NCBI GenBank assembly: GCA_001512765.1 | Contig: LFSO01000040.1 | Span: 1-64,000 of the forward strand | DNA length: 64,000 nucleotides | Reading direction: 5' to 3' | DNA from: Clostridiales bacterium DTU053 | GTDB taxonomy: Bacteria; Bacillota; Clostridia; Oscillospirales; Acutalibacteraceae | In this document: piece after piece, positions 16,434-25,781 of the stretch | Position numbering within the stretch: position 1 is the first letter of the stretch | How the letters are laid out: the number at the start of each line of letters is the position of its first letter | Program-made: the position numbers and the translations under genes | Notes under the pieces: generated by a model | The model's database searches: none | What the model saw: only the letters and a program-made list of their open reading frames with translations | Told to the model about the DNA's origin: nothing

Positions 16434-18239
16434 ATGAAAAAATCTGTTTTAAAGGTTTTTTCGGTTGCGCTTGTTATTACCTTGTTCGCAGCAATGTTTG
16501 CAACTCCCGCTGCTGACTTGCAATATGCAGCAGCAGAAACTCCCGTTGTCGAGGCTCCCGCGGCAGCAGAGCCCGAAAACGAGGCACAGGACGCGCCGAC
16601 CGCGGCATTTATGTCGGTTCAGGCTGCAAGCGAAACTGAAACTTCCACTCTCGGCAACCCCATAGCCGATGTTCTCGAAAAGGACAAGGCAGGATTCTCA
16701 AGAGTTCAAAAGTGGTTCTACAACCTCGTTCAGTCAATTGTTGACACAATAATCAAGGGCTTCGTAACCCTCCTCCCCGTTCCCACATCATGGGTTAGCA
16801 AAGAGGATTTCGTTTCCGAGAACTTCTATCCCGGAATGGATGAATTCCTGACAGAGCCCGCCGATGGCGCTGTTTGGAATGTGGGCTACGCATCCGCATC
16901 CCTTGTTGAAGGACTTGACTTTACAAAGAACAACTTCTACATGGGCGGCTATTTCCACTATCCGCCTTTAAAAGCTAAGGGCGTTTATGACGACCTCAGA
17001 GTAAGAGCCTTCGCCATCAATGACAATTCAGGCAGAGGCACTGCCCTTTTCGCTGTTCTTGACGGCTCCGGCTTTACCAACACCGATGTTCGCGCTGTAA
17101 GAGCATTGCTTAAAGAGTATGCTGAAGAAAACAATATCGTCAGCATCAACATTCATGCAACTCATGTTCACAGCGCGGTTGACATTCAGGGTCTCGGCGG
17201 CGACATCGCTACCGCATTCACCACCAATCCTCTCAGAGTGCTTATCGGCAGAGACGCTTTCAGAGAGAACGGCAAATCAAAGGTTTACATGGATAACCTT
17301 GTTGCTAAAACCGTTGAGTGCCTCAAAGCTGCATTCGAGGACTTAAAGCCCGGCAAGCTCTATTACTCCGCTGTAAATGCATATGAATACATTAAGGATA
17401 AGAGACTCCCGATAGTTTTCGACCCCAATCTCAACACCTTTAAATTCGTACCGAACGACGGCTCGGCAGAAACATACATAGTAAACTTCACCAGCCATCT
17501 AACAGGTCTGCCGCAGTCCAATGACATTGCGTCTTCAGACTATATCTACTACCTTGAGCAGGGTCTGAAAGAGGCATATGCTCAGGAGGATAAGGAAGTT
17601 AACTTCGCATTCCTCCTCGGCGCAAACCTTGCAATGACAACCGAAAAAGAGCCTTTGAACCTGCCTTCCGGCACAACTCCGATTGATGCCGTAGCGGCAT
17701 ACGGCGCAAAGCTCGCTGAGCTTATCCTTGACGGCGGCAACTACTGGGATGAAGTAGAGCCTCTGTTCAACATCAGAGCTCAGGAAATCTACCTCAAGGT
17801 TGACAACGGCATCCTCCTTGCAGCAGGCAAAACAGGTCTTGTAAACAACACCGCTGTAAGAATCGGCTCCGGCGCATTTGATGTCGCAATGGTATCCGAG
17901 ATGTCATACATTGAAATCGGCACCGAGGACTTCGGCTTCGCAATCGGTCTTATGCCCGGTGAATTGGCTCCCGAGCTTGCTTGGGGCGGCACAATGAAGG
18001 CCGACACAGCTTGGAACGGCGTTGACTTTGAGCACGAGCCCATGGCAAATGAGGTTGGCTATCGTCAGCTTATCATCTGCAGTCAGGCTAACGACGCTAT
18101 CGGCTATATCCTCCCCGACAACGACTACGGTCCGTGGCTTGAGGACAGCCATTATGAGGAGACCCTCTCCCTCGGTCCCAACACAGGTTCAACAATTGTA
18201 AAAATCTTTGCTGAGCTTGTTGCTTCAACAAAGGCTTAA
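16434..18239 (+). CDS. Secreted neutral/alkaline ceramidase-like protein
   Basis: A 601-residue protein with a Sec signal (residues 1-33) and an Ala/Glu/Pro-rich linker, then an amphipathic segment and a domain resembling PF04734. Zinc-site candidates are visible: HATHVHS (His241, 244, 246), TSHLTG (His355), the Glu in LMPGELAPEL and a Tyr in IGYILPDNDYG. The family's nucleophile loop (NxGDVSPN in true ceramidases) appears to be replaced by LGANLAMTTE (396-404), with no serine in the expected place. It could therefore be a divergent hydrolase or a non-catalytic relative. Strong RBS (AAGGAG), own terminator, single-gene unit. Confidence 0.65.
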   Translation: MKKSVLKVFSVALVITLFAAMFATPAADLQYAAAETPVVEAPAAAEPENEAQDAPTAAFMSVQAASETETSTLGNPIADVLEKDKAGFSRVQKWFYNLVQSIVDTIIKGFVTLLPVPTSWVSKEDFVSENFYPGMDEFLTEPADGAVWNVGYASASLVEGLDFTKNNFYMGGYFHYPPLKAKGVYDDLRVRAFAINDNSGRGTALFAVLDGSGFTNTDVRAVRALLKEYAEENNIVSINIHATHVHSAVDIQGLGGDIATAFTTNPLRVLIGRDAFRENGKSKVYMDNLVAKTVECLKAAFEDLKPGKLYYSAVNAYEYIKDKRLPIVFDPNLNTFKFVPNDGSAETYIVNFTSHLTGLPQSNDIASSDYIYYLEQGLKEAYAQEDKEVNFAFLLGANLAMTTEKEPLNLPSGTTPIDAVAAYGAKLAELILDGGNYWDEVEPLFNIRAQEIYLKVDNGILLAAGKTGLVNNTAVRIGSGAFDVAMVSEMSYIEIGTEDFGFAIGLMPGELAPELAWGGTMKADTAWNGVDFEHEPMANEVGYRQLIICSQANDAIGYILPDNDYGPWLEDSHYEETLSLGPNTGSTIVKIFAELVASTKA

Positions 18240-18249
18240 AAGAAAAAAT

Positions 18250-18277
18250 GCCGCTCACGAAAGTGGGCGGCTTTTTT
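18250..18277 (+). terminator. Terminator of the ceramidase-like gene
   Basis: Nine-pair stem (18250-18258 with 18263-18271), GAAA loop, T-run. Confidence 0.9.
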
Positions 18278-18293
18278 ATAGGCAATTTGGGCA

Positions 18294-18320
18294 AAAAAAG
18301 ACCCCGCAAAACTGCGGGGT
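18294..18320 (-). terminator. Terminator of the SDR gene
   Basis: Eight-pair GC-rich stem (18301-18308 with 18313-18320) followed on the minus strand by a T-run at 18294-18300. It faces the plus-strand terminator just to its left. Confidence 0.9.
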
Positions 18321-18325
18321 TATTT

Positions 18326-19840
18326 TTATATGTTTTCAAAGCCTGCCATGCCTTTGAATATGGCCTCGGTGTAATAGTTGTGCTCATCCTTATCATGGAG
18401 GGGATACCAGACCTGAGCGAAGAAGGGATTGATTTTTGCCTCGGTGTCATAGTCCCACGGCCAGGGCAGCTCGTCGGGGCACCAGTGTCCGCCTTTGAGC
18501 ACCAGGTTCGGGGTCATTTCAAACTCGTTGCCCCTTGCGGATACCCACTTGAGAGGAGTGAACAAATCGCCCTTTTTCATGGTCTCAGACAGGCACTTGC
18601 CTCCCCTGAACTCCGCGGCCTTCTTCATATCCTCAATGTCAAGCTCGGAATCGGGCTTTGTTTCGTCATAGCCATGGTCAAGGTATGTAATCTTTTTAGT
18701 GGGCGGTTTAGTGGGCGGTGTCAGGTCAATATCCTTCCATGAGCCGATTTTCTCCCAAGCTTCTCTCGAGCCGAAGAAAGCGGTGATTCTGTCAGTATTG
18801 TTTTCCTCTATCCAGTTCATTGTGCCGTAGATGGGCTTCTTAGTAAGAGGCTTCATCGCAAATCTCTTAATGAGGGCGGAAGGAACGAGCTTTGCGAACT
18901 TTGTATAGGAAGGAACATACTTTTTGAGATTATTGAAATATTCCTTTACGGGGATGTTGTGACGGAAGTGCAGGTAGTTTTCCAGCACATCGGAGTCTGC
19001 ATACCATTGTCCGTGGAAGTTTCTGAGGGCAAACCAGTTCGGCTCAAAAATCTTCTTGGGGTCGGAAAGACCGATGGTTTTTAAGAGCAGCTCCTCAAAC
19101 TGATAGTTGGTGAGTCTGTACTCGTCGCCGCTGCCGATGTTGTAGAATCTGCGCCAGAACTCCTCGGGAACATCGTCCTTGCAGACATTTAAAAGAAGTC
19201 TGCCGGAATCCTCTATGGTTGCCCATTCAAGAACGCCTCTTATAGGCACATGGAACATAATCGGATCGTAGTTATTGAGAATGCCCGCATAGAGAATTCC
19301 CGACTGTCTGAGAGATACCCAGTATTTAAGACCGGATTCGGCAATAATCCTCTCTGCCTTAACCTTGCTGATTGCGTAGTGGTCATAAATGCTTATCTTA
19401 ATCGGGTCGCCTGTTCTGCCCCAGTGAATGGGCGGGTTGCGGTCGCCGGTCTGGGCGACGGTGCCTATATATACTACTTTGATGCTGTCAGGGTCGGGCT
19501 GAGCCTTGACCGCGTCAACGATATTCTGCATAGCCTTTACATTGACTTCCTGAGTCTTTAAGGGGAAATAGTCAGCCGCGGGAGAAACCAATCCGCCGAC
19601 ATGCAGAACGATATCGGCGTCCGTTACGCATTTGAGAACCGAATCAAAATCGCAAAGGTCGCCCCATACAATCTTTACGCTGCTGTCGTTTAGGTAGTTA
19701 GAGAACATCTCCCTGTTCTTTGCGCTGTCTCTTAACAAAAGGACGATGTTAAACTCTTTTTTGTTTTGATAGAGCTGCTTAAAGCCCTCAAAGCCCATAT
19801 TTCCCGATGCGCCTGTTAAAAATACTGTTTTCTTAGCCAT
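18326..19840 (-). CDS. NAD-dependent epimerase/dehydratase (extended SDR) with long C-terminal extension
   Basis: A 504-residue protein. Residues 1-~330 form an extended SDR with Rossmann motif TGASGNMG, ADIVLHVGGLVSP and the catalytic YAISK. The remaining ~170 residues (from about MNWIEENNTDRITAFFGSREAW to the end) are not SDR-like and contain TPLKWVSARGNEFEMTPNLVLKGGHWCPDELPWPWDYD. That is an unrecognised domain rich in Trp, Pro and charged residues. The substrate is unknown; a nucleotide sugar or small aldehyde/ketone is possible. It is a monocistronic unit with ATG start and AAGGAG upstream. Confidence 0.75.
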   Translation of the reverse strand: MAKKTVFLTGASGNMGFEGFKQLYQNKKEFNIVLLLRDSAKNREMFSNYLNDSSVKIVWGDLCDFDSVLKCVTDADIVLHVGGLVSPAADYFPLKTQEVNVKAMQNIVDAVKAQPDPDSIKVVYIGTVAQTGDRNPPIHWGRTGDPIKISIYDHYAISKVKAERIIAESGLKYWVSLRQSGILYAGILNNYDPIMFHVPIRGVLEWATIEDSGRLLLNVCKDDVPEEFWRRFYNIGSGDEYRLTNYQFEELLLKTIGLSDPKKIFEPNWFALRNFHGQWYADSDVLENYLHFRHNIPVKEYFNNLKKYVPSYTKFAKLVPSALIKRFAMKPLTKKPIYGTMNWIEENNTDRITAFFGSREAWEKIGSWKDIDLTPPTKPPTKKITYLDHGYDETKPDSELDIEDMKKAAEFRGGKCLSETMKKGDLFTPLKWVSARGNEFEMTPNLVLKGGHWCPDELPWPWDYDTEAKINPFFAQVWYPLHDKDEHNYYTEAIFKGMAGFENI

Positions 19841-19995
19841 GGTCTTTACTCCTTTGGGGTACTGAATCCAAAACCGTAATTACTCGTTTATACTTTGCCC
19901 GTTTATTAAAAAACTGATTTTAATAGTACCTTATATTCCCAGATAATTCTATAGCTTTAGGGTTATTCAAGAACTCCAATTTTTTCAGAAAAAAT

Positions 19996-20030
19996 AAAAA
20001 AATTGACCATTGTCGAATGGTCAACTTTTT
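19996..20030. terminator. Bidirectional terminator beyond the CapA-like gene
   Basis: Nine-pair stem (20003-20011 with 20016-20024) flanked by A- and T-runs. It ends the minus-strand CapA transcript. The rest of 19841-20054 holds only the AT-rich upstream region of the SDR gene, where no convincing promoter box was found. Confidence 0.85.
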
Positions 20031-20054
20031 TCAAAATTCAGATTTTATTAACAT

Positions 20055-21266
20055 TTAGCTTATATCGAGAAATTCCTCTGAAATAATGCCTTTTACATGC
20101 TTTTTTATATAGTCCATGCTGAACGCGGGGGTTTTGATTGTTGCTGTGCTCTCCCTTGCAAGGCTGTCATTGTACTGGGACAGCTTATAAAGTCTGCCGT
20201 TCAGGTAGCTCTTTTTGTGGTGCATTACAAGGGGCTCAAGTTTAACATCCTCAACAGTAACATATTTTGAGGATTTGTCCACAATTACATTAAATCTGAG
20301 CATGCCGCCAATCAGCGTTGGACCTGTGTTCTGCATCGAAACGAAATTGCCCAAAGAGTATGCCACAACCGCGGTGCCGCCGTCAATCTTTCTTATAAGC
20401 TCTATGGGCTGCAGCACATGGGGATGATGCCCGATAACAATATCCGCGCCCCACTCAATCAGCTTTTTCGCGAGGAATTTTTGATTTTCCGACGGCTTTG
20501 TTGAGTATTCATTACCCCAGTGGATGTTTACAACCACCACATCACACGCTTCTTTGGTGAGCTCAATCTTTCTCCGAATCTTGTCGGTTTCGGCGGCGGA
20601 GAAGTATCTCAGCTCAGAGTTAGCGGGCAGCGACAATCCGTTTGTGGTATCGGTAATTCCCACGATTCCGAAAACAATTCCGTTTCGGGTTATGGTTTCG
20701 GGGACATACATTTCGCTCTCATTCAGATACGCGCCCGTCATTTTAACGCCGTCTTGAGAACGCCAGAACTCGATAGCCTCTTTAAGTCCCGATGAGCCTT
20801 TGTCAAGCATGTGGTTGTTGGCAATGTTTATAATGTCAAAGCCGAGCCTTACAACCTCTTTGCCCAGCTCCGGCGGGGAATTAAACAGCGGGTAAGTTGA
20901 GGGCGGTTTGCTGGGAGCGATGATTGTCTCCTGATTTATTGAGGCAATATCGGCGTTTTTAATATCCTCCGCCACATTCTGATAGAGGTATTTAAAATCA
21001 TAGCCGGAGCCGCCTGCCCTCTCCTTTGCCTGCTCATAGAGCTTGGAATGAATCAGGTTGTCGCCCACAGCCAAAAATGAGGCTCTGAGAATCTCCTGAC
21101 GAGGCTGAGCAGTTGTTGCCTCTTCGGTTTCCGAGGGCGGGCTTGTGAGGTTTGCCACATCCTTGGAGTCGTTGTAGGTGCTCAAAAAGGCGACCGAGGT
21201 AGTCAGCACAAAGGTTAAGATGTATATTGGAAGATAACTTAGCCGCCTTTTCCTTTTTTTATTCAT
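20055..21266 (-). CDS. CapA family protein (PGA_cap metallophosphatase fold)
   Basis: A 403-residue membrane-anchored protein with one N-terminal segment after a basic start (MNKKRKRRLSYLPIYILTF). The extracellular domain carries the PGA_cap motifs VGDNLIHS, NQETII, NNHMLDKG, VNIHWGNEY and GHHPHVLQP, which hold the metal-binding Asp/Asn/His residues of the calcineurin-like fold. Relatives take part in poly-gamma-glutamate capsule export or cell-surface phosphoester chemistry, but no capBC genes are here, so role is open. It lies 14 bases downstream of the nicotinate phosphoribosyltransferase gene and may be co-transcribed with it. Confidence 0.82.
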   Translation of the reverse strand: MNKKRKRRLSYLPIYILTFVLTTSVAFLSTYNDSKDVANLTSPPSETEEATTAQPRQEILRASFLAVGDNLIHSKLYEQAKERAGGSGYDFKYLYQNVAEDIKNADIASINQETIIAPSKPPSTYPLFNSPPELGKEVVRLGFDIINIANNHMLDKGSSGLKEAIEFWRSQDGVKMTGAYLNESEMYVPETITRNGIVFGIVGITDTTNGLSLPANSELRYFSAAETDKIRRKIELTKEACDVVVVNIHWGNEYSTKPSENQKFLAKKLIEWGADIVIGHHPHVLQPIELIRKIDGGTAVVAYSLGNFVSMQNTGPTLIGGMLRFNVIVDKSSKYVTVEDVKLEPLVMHHKKSYLNGRLYKLSQYNDSLARESTATIKTPAFSMDYIKKHVKGIISEEFLDIS

Positions 21267-21279
21267 TCTTCAACATCCT

Positions 21280-22746
21280 TTAATCAGCAAATTTGACCCC
21301 GCTGTATTTTGAAATTAAGCTCCGCTTTAAATCCCACAGCTCCTGGGACAAATCGACATAGTATTTGTGAGGATTTTCGAACCTGAGAACTTCTTCCCAA
21401 AGCGAGTCTATCTGGTCGGCGCAGTATGCTCTTACTTCCGATGCATTGGGAAGTGTATATACAAGCTCGCCCTTTTTGAAAATGGGAACAAGCATTTTTC
21501 TTGCGACGAAATTCTGAACTATTTTGCGTTTCCAGACAAAATCGGGGTCAAACAGCTCATAGGGCTCTTTTTCGTTTATGATTTCATGTTCAAGGCTGAG
21601 TAAATCCGCAATCGCCTTGCCTGTTTCCCTGTCAAAAAATCTCCAGAAAGTTTTTGCTCCGGGGTTTGTGATTTTCGAAACATTTTCGGAGATTTTGATT
21701 TTGGGCACAAGGCGTCCGTTATTCTCTACAGCGACCAGCTTATAAACTATCGGGAGCGACGGGGCTGAGGATGAAGAAATAAGCCTTGAGCCTACCATAA
21801 AGCAGTCAACTCTCGCGCCGTTCTGGAGCATATCCTTGATAATATGCTCGTCCAAAGCGTTGGAAACAATAATGTCGCAATCCGGGAAGCCTTCGTCGTT
21901 GAGTATGCGCCTTACTCTCTTAGACAAATAGGCAAGGTCGCCGCTGTCTATTCTTACAGCCTTGGGTCTTTTGCCTTTGGGGAGAATCTCGCGTCTAAAT
22001 GCCTCTATGGCATTCTTAATGCCGGAATTCAAAACATCATAGGTATCAATAAGCAGTACGCAGTCGTCGGGATATGCCCTTGCGTACGCGCAGAAAGCGT
22101 CAAGCTCATTGTCAAACATCTGAATCCAGCTGTTTGTCATGTTGCCGTAAAGGGGGATGTTAAACTCCTTTGCGGCGGCGGTGTTGGTGGTGCCGCAGCA
22201 GCCACCGATATAAGCTGCCCTTGAAGCGTACAGAGACGCATCAAATCCGCTCTCACGCTTTGCTCCGCACTCAACTACCTTTCTGCCGTGGGCTGCCCTT
22301 GCAAGCCTGTTTGCCTTGGTGGCAATCAGCGTTTGCTTGCCGACGGCGGAAATAAGCAGGGACTCTATTAGCTTTGCCTCAGCGGCGGGGCCCTTTACCA
22401 TGATTATGGGTTCGCCCGGGAAAACAGGCGTACCCTCGGGCACGGAATAAATGTCGCAGCTGAATTTAAAGTTTTTAAGGAAATCAATAAATTCAGAGGA
22501 AACGCCCTTTTGTCTCAGCCATTCAAGGTCGGACTCGGAGGGCTTAAAGTTCAGAATATTCTTTACTATCTGCTCAAGTCCCGCCATAATGCAGAAGCCG
22601 CCTGTTTCGGGAGCCGGCCTGTAGAACAAATCATAGCAGACAACGGTTTTGTCAAGACCGCTTGAGAAAAAGGCGCTTGACATCAGTATTTCATGAAAAT
22701 CCAAAGCAAGAGAAGCAGAGCCGCTAATAGGCAGATTATTCTCCAT
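21280..22746 (-). CDS. Nicotinate phosphoribosyltransferase
   Basis: Converts nicotinate and PRPP to nicotinate mononucleotide in NAD salvage. The ~488-residue protein has the family blocks YRPAPETGGFCIMAGLEQ, FPGEPIIMVKGP, GAKRESGFDASLYASRAAYIGGCCGTTN and RIDSGDLAYLSK. The start is set at ATG 22746, eight bases after AAGGGG, giving MENNLPISG; the frame stays open to 22806 without a ribosome site. Length and motifs fit the long bacterial form. Probably the first gene of a two-gene unit with the CapA-like gene. Confidence 0.93.
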   Translation of the reverse strand: MENNLPISGSASLALDFHEILMSSAFFSSGLDKTVVCYDLFYRPAPETGGFCIMAGLEQIVKNILNFKPSESDLEWLRQKGVSSEFIDFLKNFKFSCDIYSVPEGTPVFPGEPIIMVKGPAAEAKLIESLLISAVGKQTLIATKANRLARAAHGRKVVECGAKRESGFDASLYASRAAYIGGCCGTTNTAAAKEFNIPLYGNMTNSWIQMFDNELDAFCAYARAYPDDCVLLIDTYDVLNSGIKNAIEAFRREILPKGKRPKAVRIDSGDLAYLSKRVRRILNDEGFPDCDIIVSNALDEHIIKDMLQNGARVDCFMVGSRLISSSSAPSLPIVYKLVAVENNGRLVPKIKISENVSKITNPGAKTFWRFFDRETGKAIADLLSLEHEIINEKEPYELFDPDFVWKRKIVQNFVARKMLVPIFKKGELVYTLPNASEVRAYCADQIDSLWEEVLRFENPHKYYVDLSQELWDLKRSLISKYSGVKFAD

Positions 22747-22810
22747 AAATACATCCCCTTTTTGGATTAGGCGCTTAACAAATAATTTTAACCGCCCAAA
22801 AAACACTTAC

Positions 22811-22845
22811 TTTGCTGTACCCGCCTTTTGGGCAGGCACAGCAAA
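22811..22845 (-). terminator. Terminator of the P-loop gene
   Basis: Long hairpin (outer arms 22811-22818 and 22838-22845, with further pairing inside) followed on the minus strand by a T-run a few bases later. Confidence 0.65.
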
Positions 22846-22860
22846 GCTTATGTTACAGCG

Positions 22861-23277
22861 TTACAGAATCTTGTAGCTCTTTAAAATCTCGTCGGGAACC
22901 GTTGCGGGGTCTGCGGAAACCGTGAATACAAAGTTGGTTTCGGTTTTCTCCGACAGCTTTGCAACCTTTTTGAGGAAGGCTGCGAGCTCGTTCATATCAC
23001 GAGAGCCGATTCTTAAAGTAGCGTCTACAAAAATATCGGTTATATCATGATCGCCGGCGCAAAGTCCGCCGAGGAAGCCGTAGAAAGCGTCAAAGCCTTC
23101 AATATCGTAATCATCGGCAAGGACTAATCTGGCGCGATAATTCACTTGATGGCTAAGAGCATTTGTCTTTTCAACGCAGACAACATTGCCCTCGCTGGAT
23201 TCAATAGCGATGTTAAGGAGGTCCAGCAGTTTTTTGGTCTTACCGCTGCCTTTGGGACCAAAAATTAAACTTATCAT
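22861..23277 (-). CDS. Small P-loop NTPase of unknown function
   Basis: A 138-residue protein beginning with Walker A (FGPKGSGKTKK, residues 6-16) and carrying a Walker B-like strand ITDIFVDATLRIG near residue 85. It ends with a beta-rich stretch (NFVFTVSADPATVPDEILKSYKIL). No sensor motifs or second domain are visible, so it is a minimal P-loop protein, shorter than most RecA/AAA proteins. It is a single gene between a terminator and pgi, with AAAGGGAG upstream of its ATG. Small P-loop proteins of this size occur in Clostridia, but no function is known to me. Confidence 0.75.
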   Translation of the reverse strand: MISLIFGPKGSGKTKKLLDLLNIAIESSEGNVVCVEKTNALSHQVNYRARLVLADDYDIEGFDAFYGFLGGLCAGDHDITDIFVDATLRIGSRDMNELAAFLKKVAKLSEKTETNFVFTVSADPATVPDEILKSYKIL

Positions 23278-23391
23278 TTTAATCTACTCCCTTTCGTAAA
23301 AATATTAACAACGGAAAGGCAAAGGCTTTTCGGCTATTATTGCTGCCGCCAATCTTAGTTCAAGACCGCCCGCTGCCTTTCTCGTAAAGTC

Positions 23392-24747
23392 CTAAAGGGC
23401 GCATTCGGATTTGATTCTGTCAAGAAGCGCTTTTGACAGCTCTTCATAGCCCGGCTTTTCAAGGAGAGCGAACATATTTCTCTTGTAATCTTCAACACCC
23501 GGCTGGTCAAAGGGATTTACGCCCAGCATATAGCCCGACATGGCGCATGCCTTTTCAAAGAAATAGATAAGGCAGCCGAGATTGTACTCGTCCATCTTGC
23601 CGCATTCAATTACGATATTCGGAACAGCGCCGTCGGTATGGGCAAGAACCGTTGCCTCAAAAGCTCTGCGGTTTACATAAGAGAGGGTCTTGCCGGAGAG
23701 GAAATTAAGTGAATCAAGGTTTTCCTCATCAAAGGGTATTTCAATATCGCACTTGGGCTCATCGAATACCACTACGGTTTCAAAGAGAAGCTTTCTGCCG
23801 TCCTGAACATACTGTCCGAGGGAATGAAGGTCGGTTGAATAAATGGCTGAGGCGGGGAAAATACCCTTGCCGTCTTTGCCCTCGCTTTCGCCGAAAAGCT
23901 GTTTGAGCCACTCATTCATAAGGGCAAAATCGGGCTCATAGCTTACAAACATCTCAACCGACTTGCCCTTATCGTAAAGGATGTTCCTTATAGCCGCATA
24001 GCGGTAGCAGTCGTTTTCTGAAAGATTGGGGTTAGCATACTCCGTCATGGCGTCGGCAGCGCCCTGCATAAGAGCGTCAAGGTCAAGACCCGCAACAGCA
24101 AGGGGCAAAAGACCCACTGCCGTAAGAACGGAATATCTGCCGCCAATATCGTCTGGAACCACGAAAGTGGGATAGCCCTCTCTGTCGGCAAGGTATTTTA
24201 AAGTGCCCTTTTCCTTGTCTGTGGTAACGAAAATGCGCTCTTTAGCTTCCTTGCCGTATTTCTTTTCAATAAGAGCCTTAAAGAGCCTGAAGGCTATTGC
24301 GGGCTCAGTTGTTGTGCCCGATTTGGAGATAACATTTATTGAAAAATCCCTGTCTTTGCATATGGTTAAAAGCTCGGCAAGCTCTGAGGAGGAAATGGAG
24401 TTGCCCGCAAAGTATATATCGGGAGTGTCTTTTTTGATTAAATTATAGTTCTTTGATTTGACAAACTCTATCGCGGCTCTGGCGCCCAGATATGAACCGC
24501 CGATTCCTATGACAACCAGAACCTCTGAATTCTTTTGAATCTTCTCAGCCGCTTCTTTAATTCTTCTGAATTCGTCCTTGTCATAGTTTTCGGGGAGTCT
24601 TACCCAGCCTCTCCAAGCGGCGCCTAAAGTATCGGCAGCGTCGGTATGCAGAAGCTCATGAGCCTTTGCCACTCTGTCCTTCATAGAGTTTATGTCTGCG
24701 GAGCTAACAAATTTGTCAAGATAAGCGCAGTTTAGTCTTAATCCCAT
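23392..24747 (-). CDS. pgi: Glucose-6-phosphate isomerase
   Basis: Interconverts glucose-6-phosphate and fructose-6-phosphate in glycolysis. The product (~450 residues, the short Firmicutes form) has [51 protein letters not shown] (the GGRFSVLTPVG-type signature) and [12 protein letters not shown]. Start at ATG 24747 is supported by GAAGGAG eight bases upstream; an in-frame TTG at 24765 lies within that ribosome site. It is monocistronic. The downstream 100 bases contain no clear terminator. Confidence 0.95.
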   Translation of the reverse strand: MGLRLNCAYLDKFVSSADINSMKDRVAKAHELLHTDAADTLGAAWRGWVRLPENYDKDEFRRIKEAAEKIQKNSEVLVVIGIGGSYLGARAAIEFVKSKNYNLIKKDTPDIYFAGNSISSSELAELLTICKDRDFSINVISKSGTTTEPAIAFRLFKALIEKKYGKEAKERIFVTTDKEKGTLKYLADREGYPTFVVPDDIGGRYSVLTAVGLLPLAVAGLDLDALMQGAADAMTEYANPNLSENDCYRYAAIRNILYDKGKSVEMFVSYEPDFALMNEWLKQLFGESEGKDGKGIFPASAIYSTDLHSLGQYVQDGRKLLFETVVVFDEPKCDIEIPFDEENLDSLNFLSGKTLSYVNRRAFEATVLAHTDGAVPNIVIECGKMDEYNLGCLIYFFEKACAMSGYMLGVNPFDQPGVEDYKRNMFALLEKPGYEELSKALLDRIKSECAL

Positions 24748-25002
24748 CAGAAAAATCTCCTTCAAGAAAAAAGTAAAACGATTAGAAAAATCAATAAAAA
24801 CGATATTTTGATTAGTGAAATGTACTATTTACCCATTATCTTGTATCGTTTTTACAGTTAAATTGTACTATATTAAAAAATTCTTTTCAATAGATAGTTT
24901 GCTCAGATAATGCCGATAAAAACTATATTGGTTTAGCTTTCTGCCGACCCGAATGCGCATTTATTTACATACATTGCATTAAATACAAAAGGCTTTAATA
25001 AC

Positions 25003-25033
25003 AAGAAAAGGGCTGCCTTACGGCACCCTTTTT
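25003..25033 (-). terminator. Terminator of the XRE regulator pair
   Basis: The stem AAGGG/CCCTT plus TGCC/GGCA has a single bulged G and a four-base loop, followed by a short T-rich stretch on the minus strand. Confidence 0.75.
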
Positions 25034-25512
25034 TAAATTTCACCTTTTTCAGAAAGAGCCTCAAGAAGACGCAGGACGGTTTTTTTGTTCTTCAGCTTTC
25101 TGAAGTACATTATAAGCTGACGCTCATCGTGATCAAGCTCGTTTACTGTAAGAACATCGCAGTCAGCGCGTCCTCCGCTTTCGTCCAAGGTCTCGTCCGC
25201 AGTTTCCGAAGTCTTGTTGTAATTGGGCTCACTGTCTTTTAATTTGTCGCCCGATTCTTCATCGCTCTTGGTTTCGGTGTATTCCGCATTGCCTAAGAGA
25301 AAATCAATGCTGATGTTATAGAGCCTTGCAAGCTTTATAATAGTCTCAATATCAGGTACCGATTTGCCCGATTCGTAGTAAGCATATGTGGAACGGTCAA
25401 CATTTAAAATATCAGCAACCTGCTGCTGAGTGTAGCCGTTATATAATCTGAAAAGTTTAATATTTTTGGCGAGCAAATCAGTGTCACCCCTGATGTATTT
25501 CGGTAAATGCAT
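25033..25512 (-). CDS. XRE-family transcriptional regulator with acidic C-terminal region
   Basis: A 159-residue protein. Residues 12-70 form a Cro/CI-type helix-turn-helix (LFRLYNGYTQQQVADILNVDRSTYAYYESGKSVPDIETIIKLA in outline). This is followed by a low-complexity acidic linker (residues ~80-125) and a short helical end resembling a dimerisation segment (MYFRKLKNKKTVLRLLEAL). It begins 20 bases after the stop of the second XRE gene, so the two are one operon. Target genes are not evident; autoregulation is the simplest guess. Confidence 0.85.
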   Translation of the reverse strand: MHLPKYIRGDTDLLAKNIKLFRLYNGYTQQQVADILNVDRSTYAYYESGKSVPDIETIIKLARLYNISIDFLLGNAEYTETKSDEESGDKLKDSEPNYNKTSETADETLDESGGRADCDVLTVNELDHDERQLIMYFRKLKNKKTVLRLLEALSEKGEI

Positions 25513-25532
25513 TGGCTGAATTAATATGTATG

Positions 25533-25781
25533 TTAATCATCTATGCCTAAAAGCCAATTAACACTTACTCCTAAAGCATCAGCTATGGCGACAAGCTCGT
25601 AATCGGTTACCCGCCTTAACTGTCCTTCAAGCTTTGACAGTCCCGAGGAATTTAAATCCACTCCCCTGACTTTAAGCTGATCCAGCAGTTCCTTTTGCTT
25701 AAGTTTAATGGCTTTCCTTCTTTGTTCAACTCTTTTGCCGATGATGTTGCGGTCACCGAGGCTCTGTTGTCTGATCCTCAT
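25533..25781 (-). CDS. Short XRE-family regulator
   Basis: An 82-residue helix-turn-helix protein. The start is ATG 25781, seven bases after GGAGG, giving MRIRQQSLGDRNIIGKRVEQ; the open frame runs to 25847 without support. The domain resembles the helix-turn-helix protein class that begins with RNIIGKRVEQRRKAIKLKQKELLDQL, ending in VSVNWLLG. No sensor domain is present. First gene of a two-gene regulator operon. Confidence 0.82.
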   Translation of the reverse strand: MRIRQQSLGDRNIIGKRVEQRRKAIKLKQKELLDQLKVRGVDLNSSGLSKLEGQLRRVTDYELVAIADALGVSVNWLLGIDD

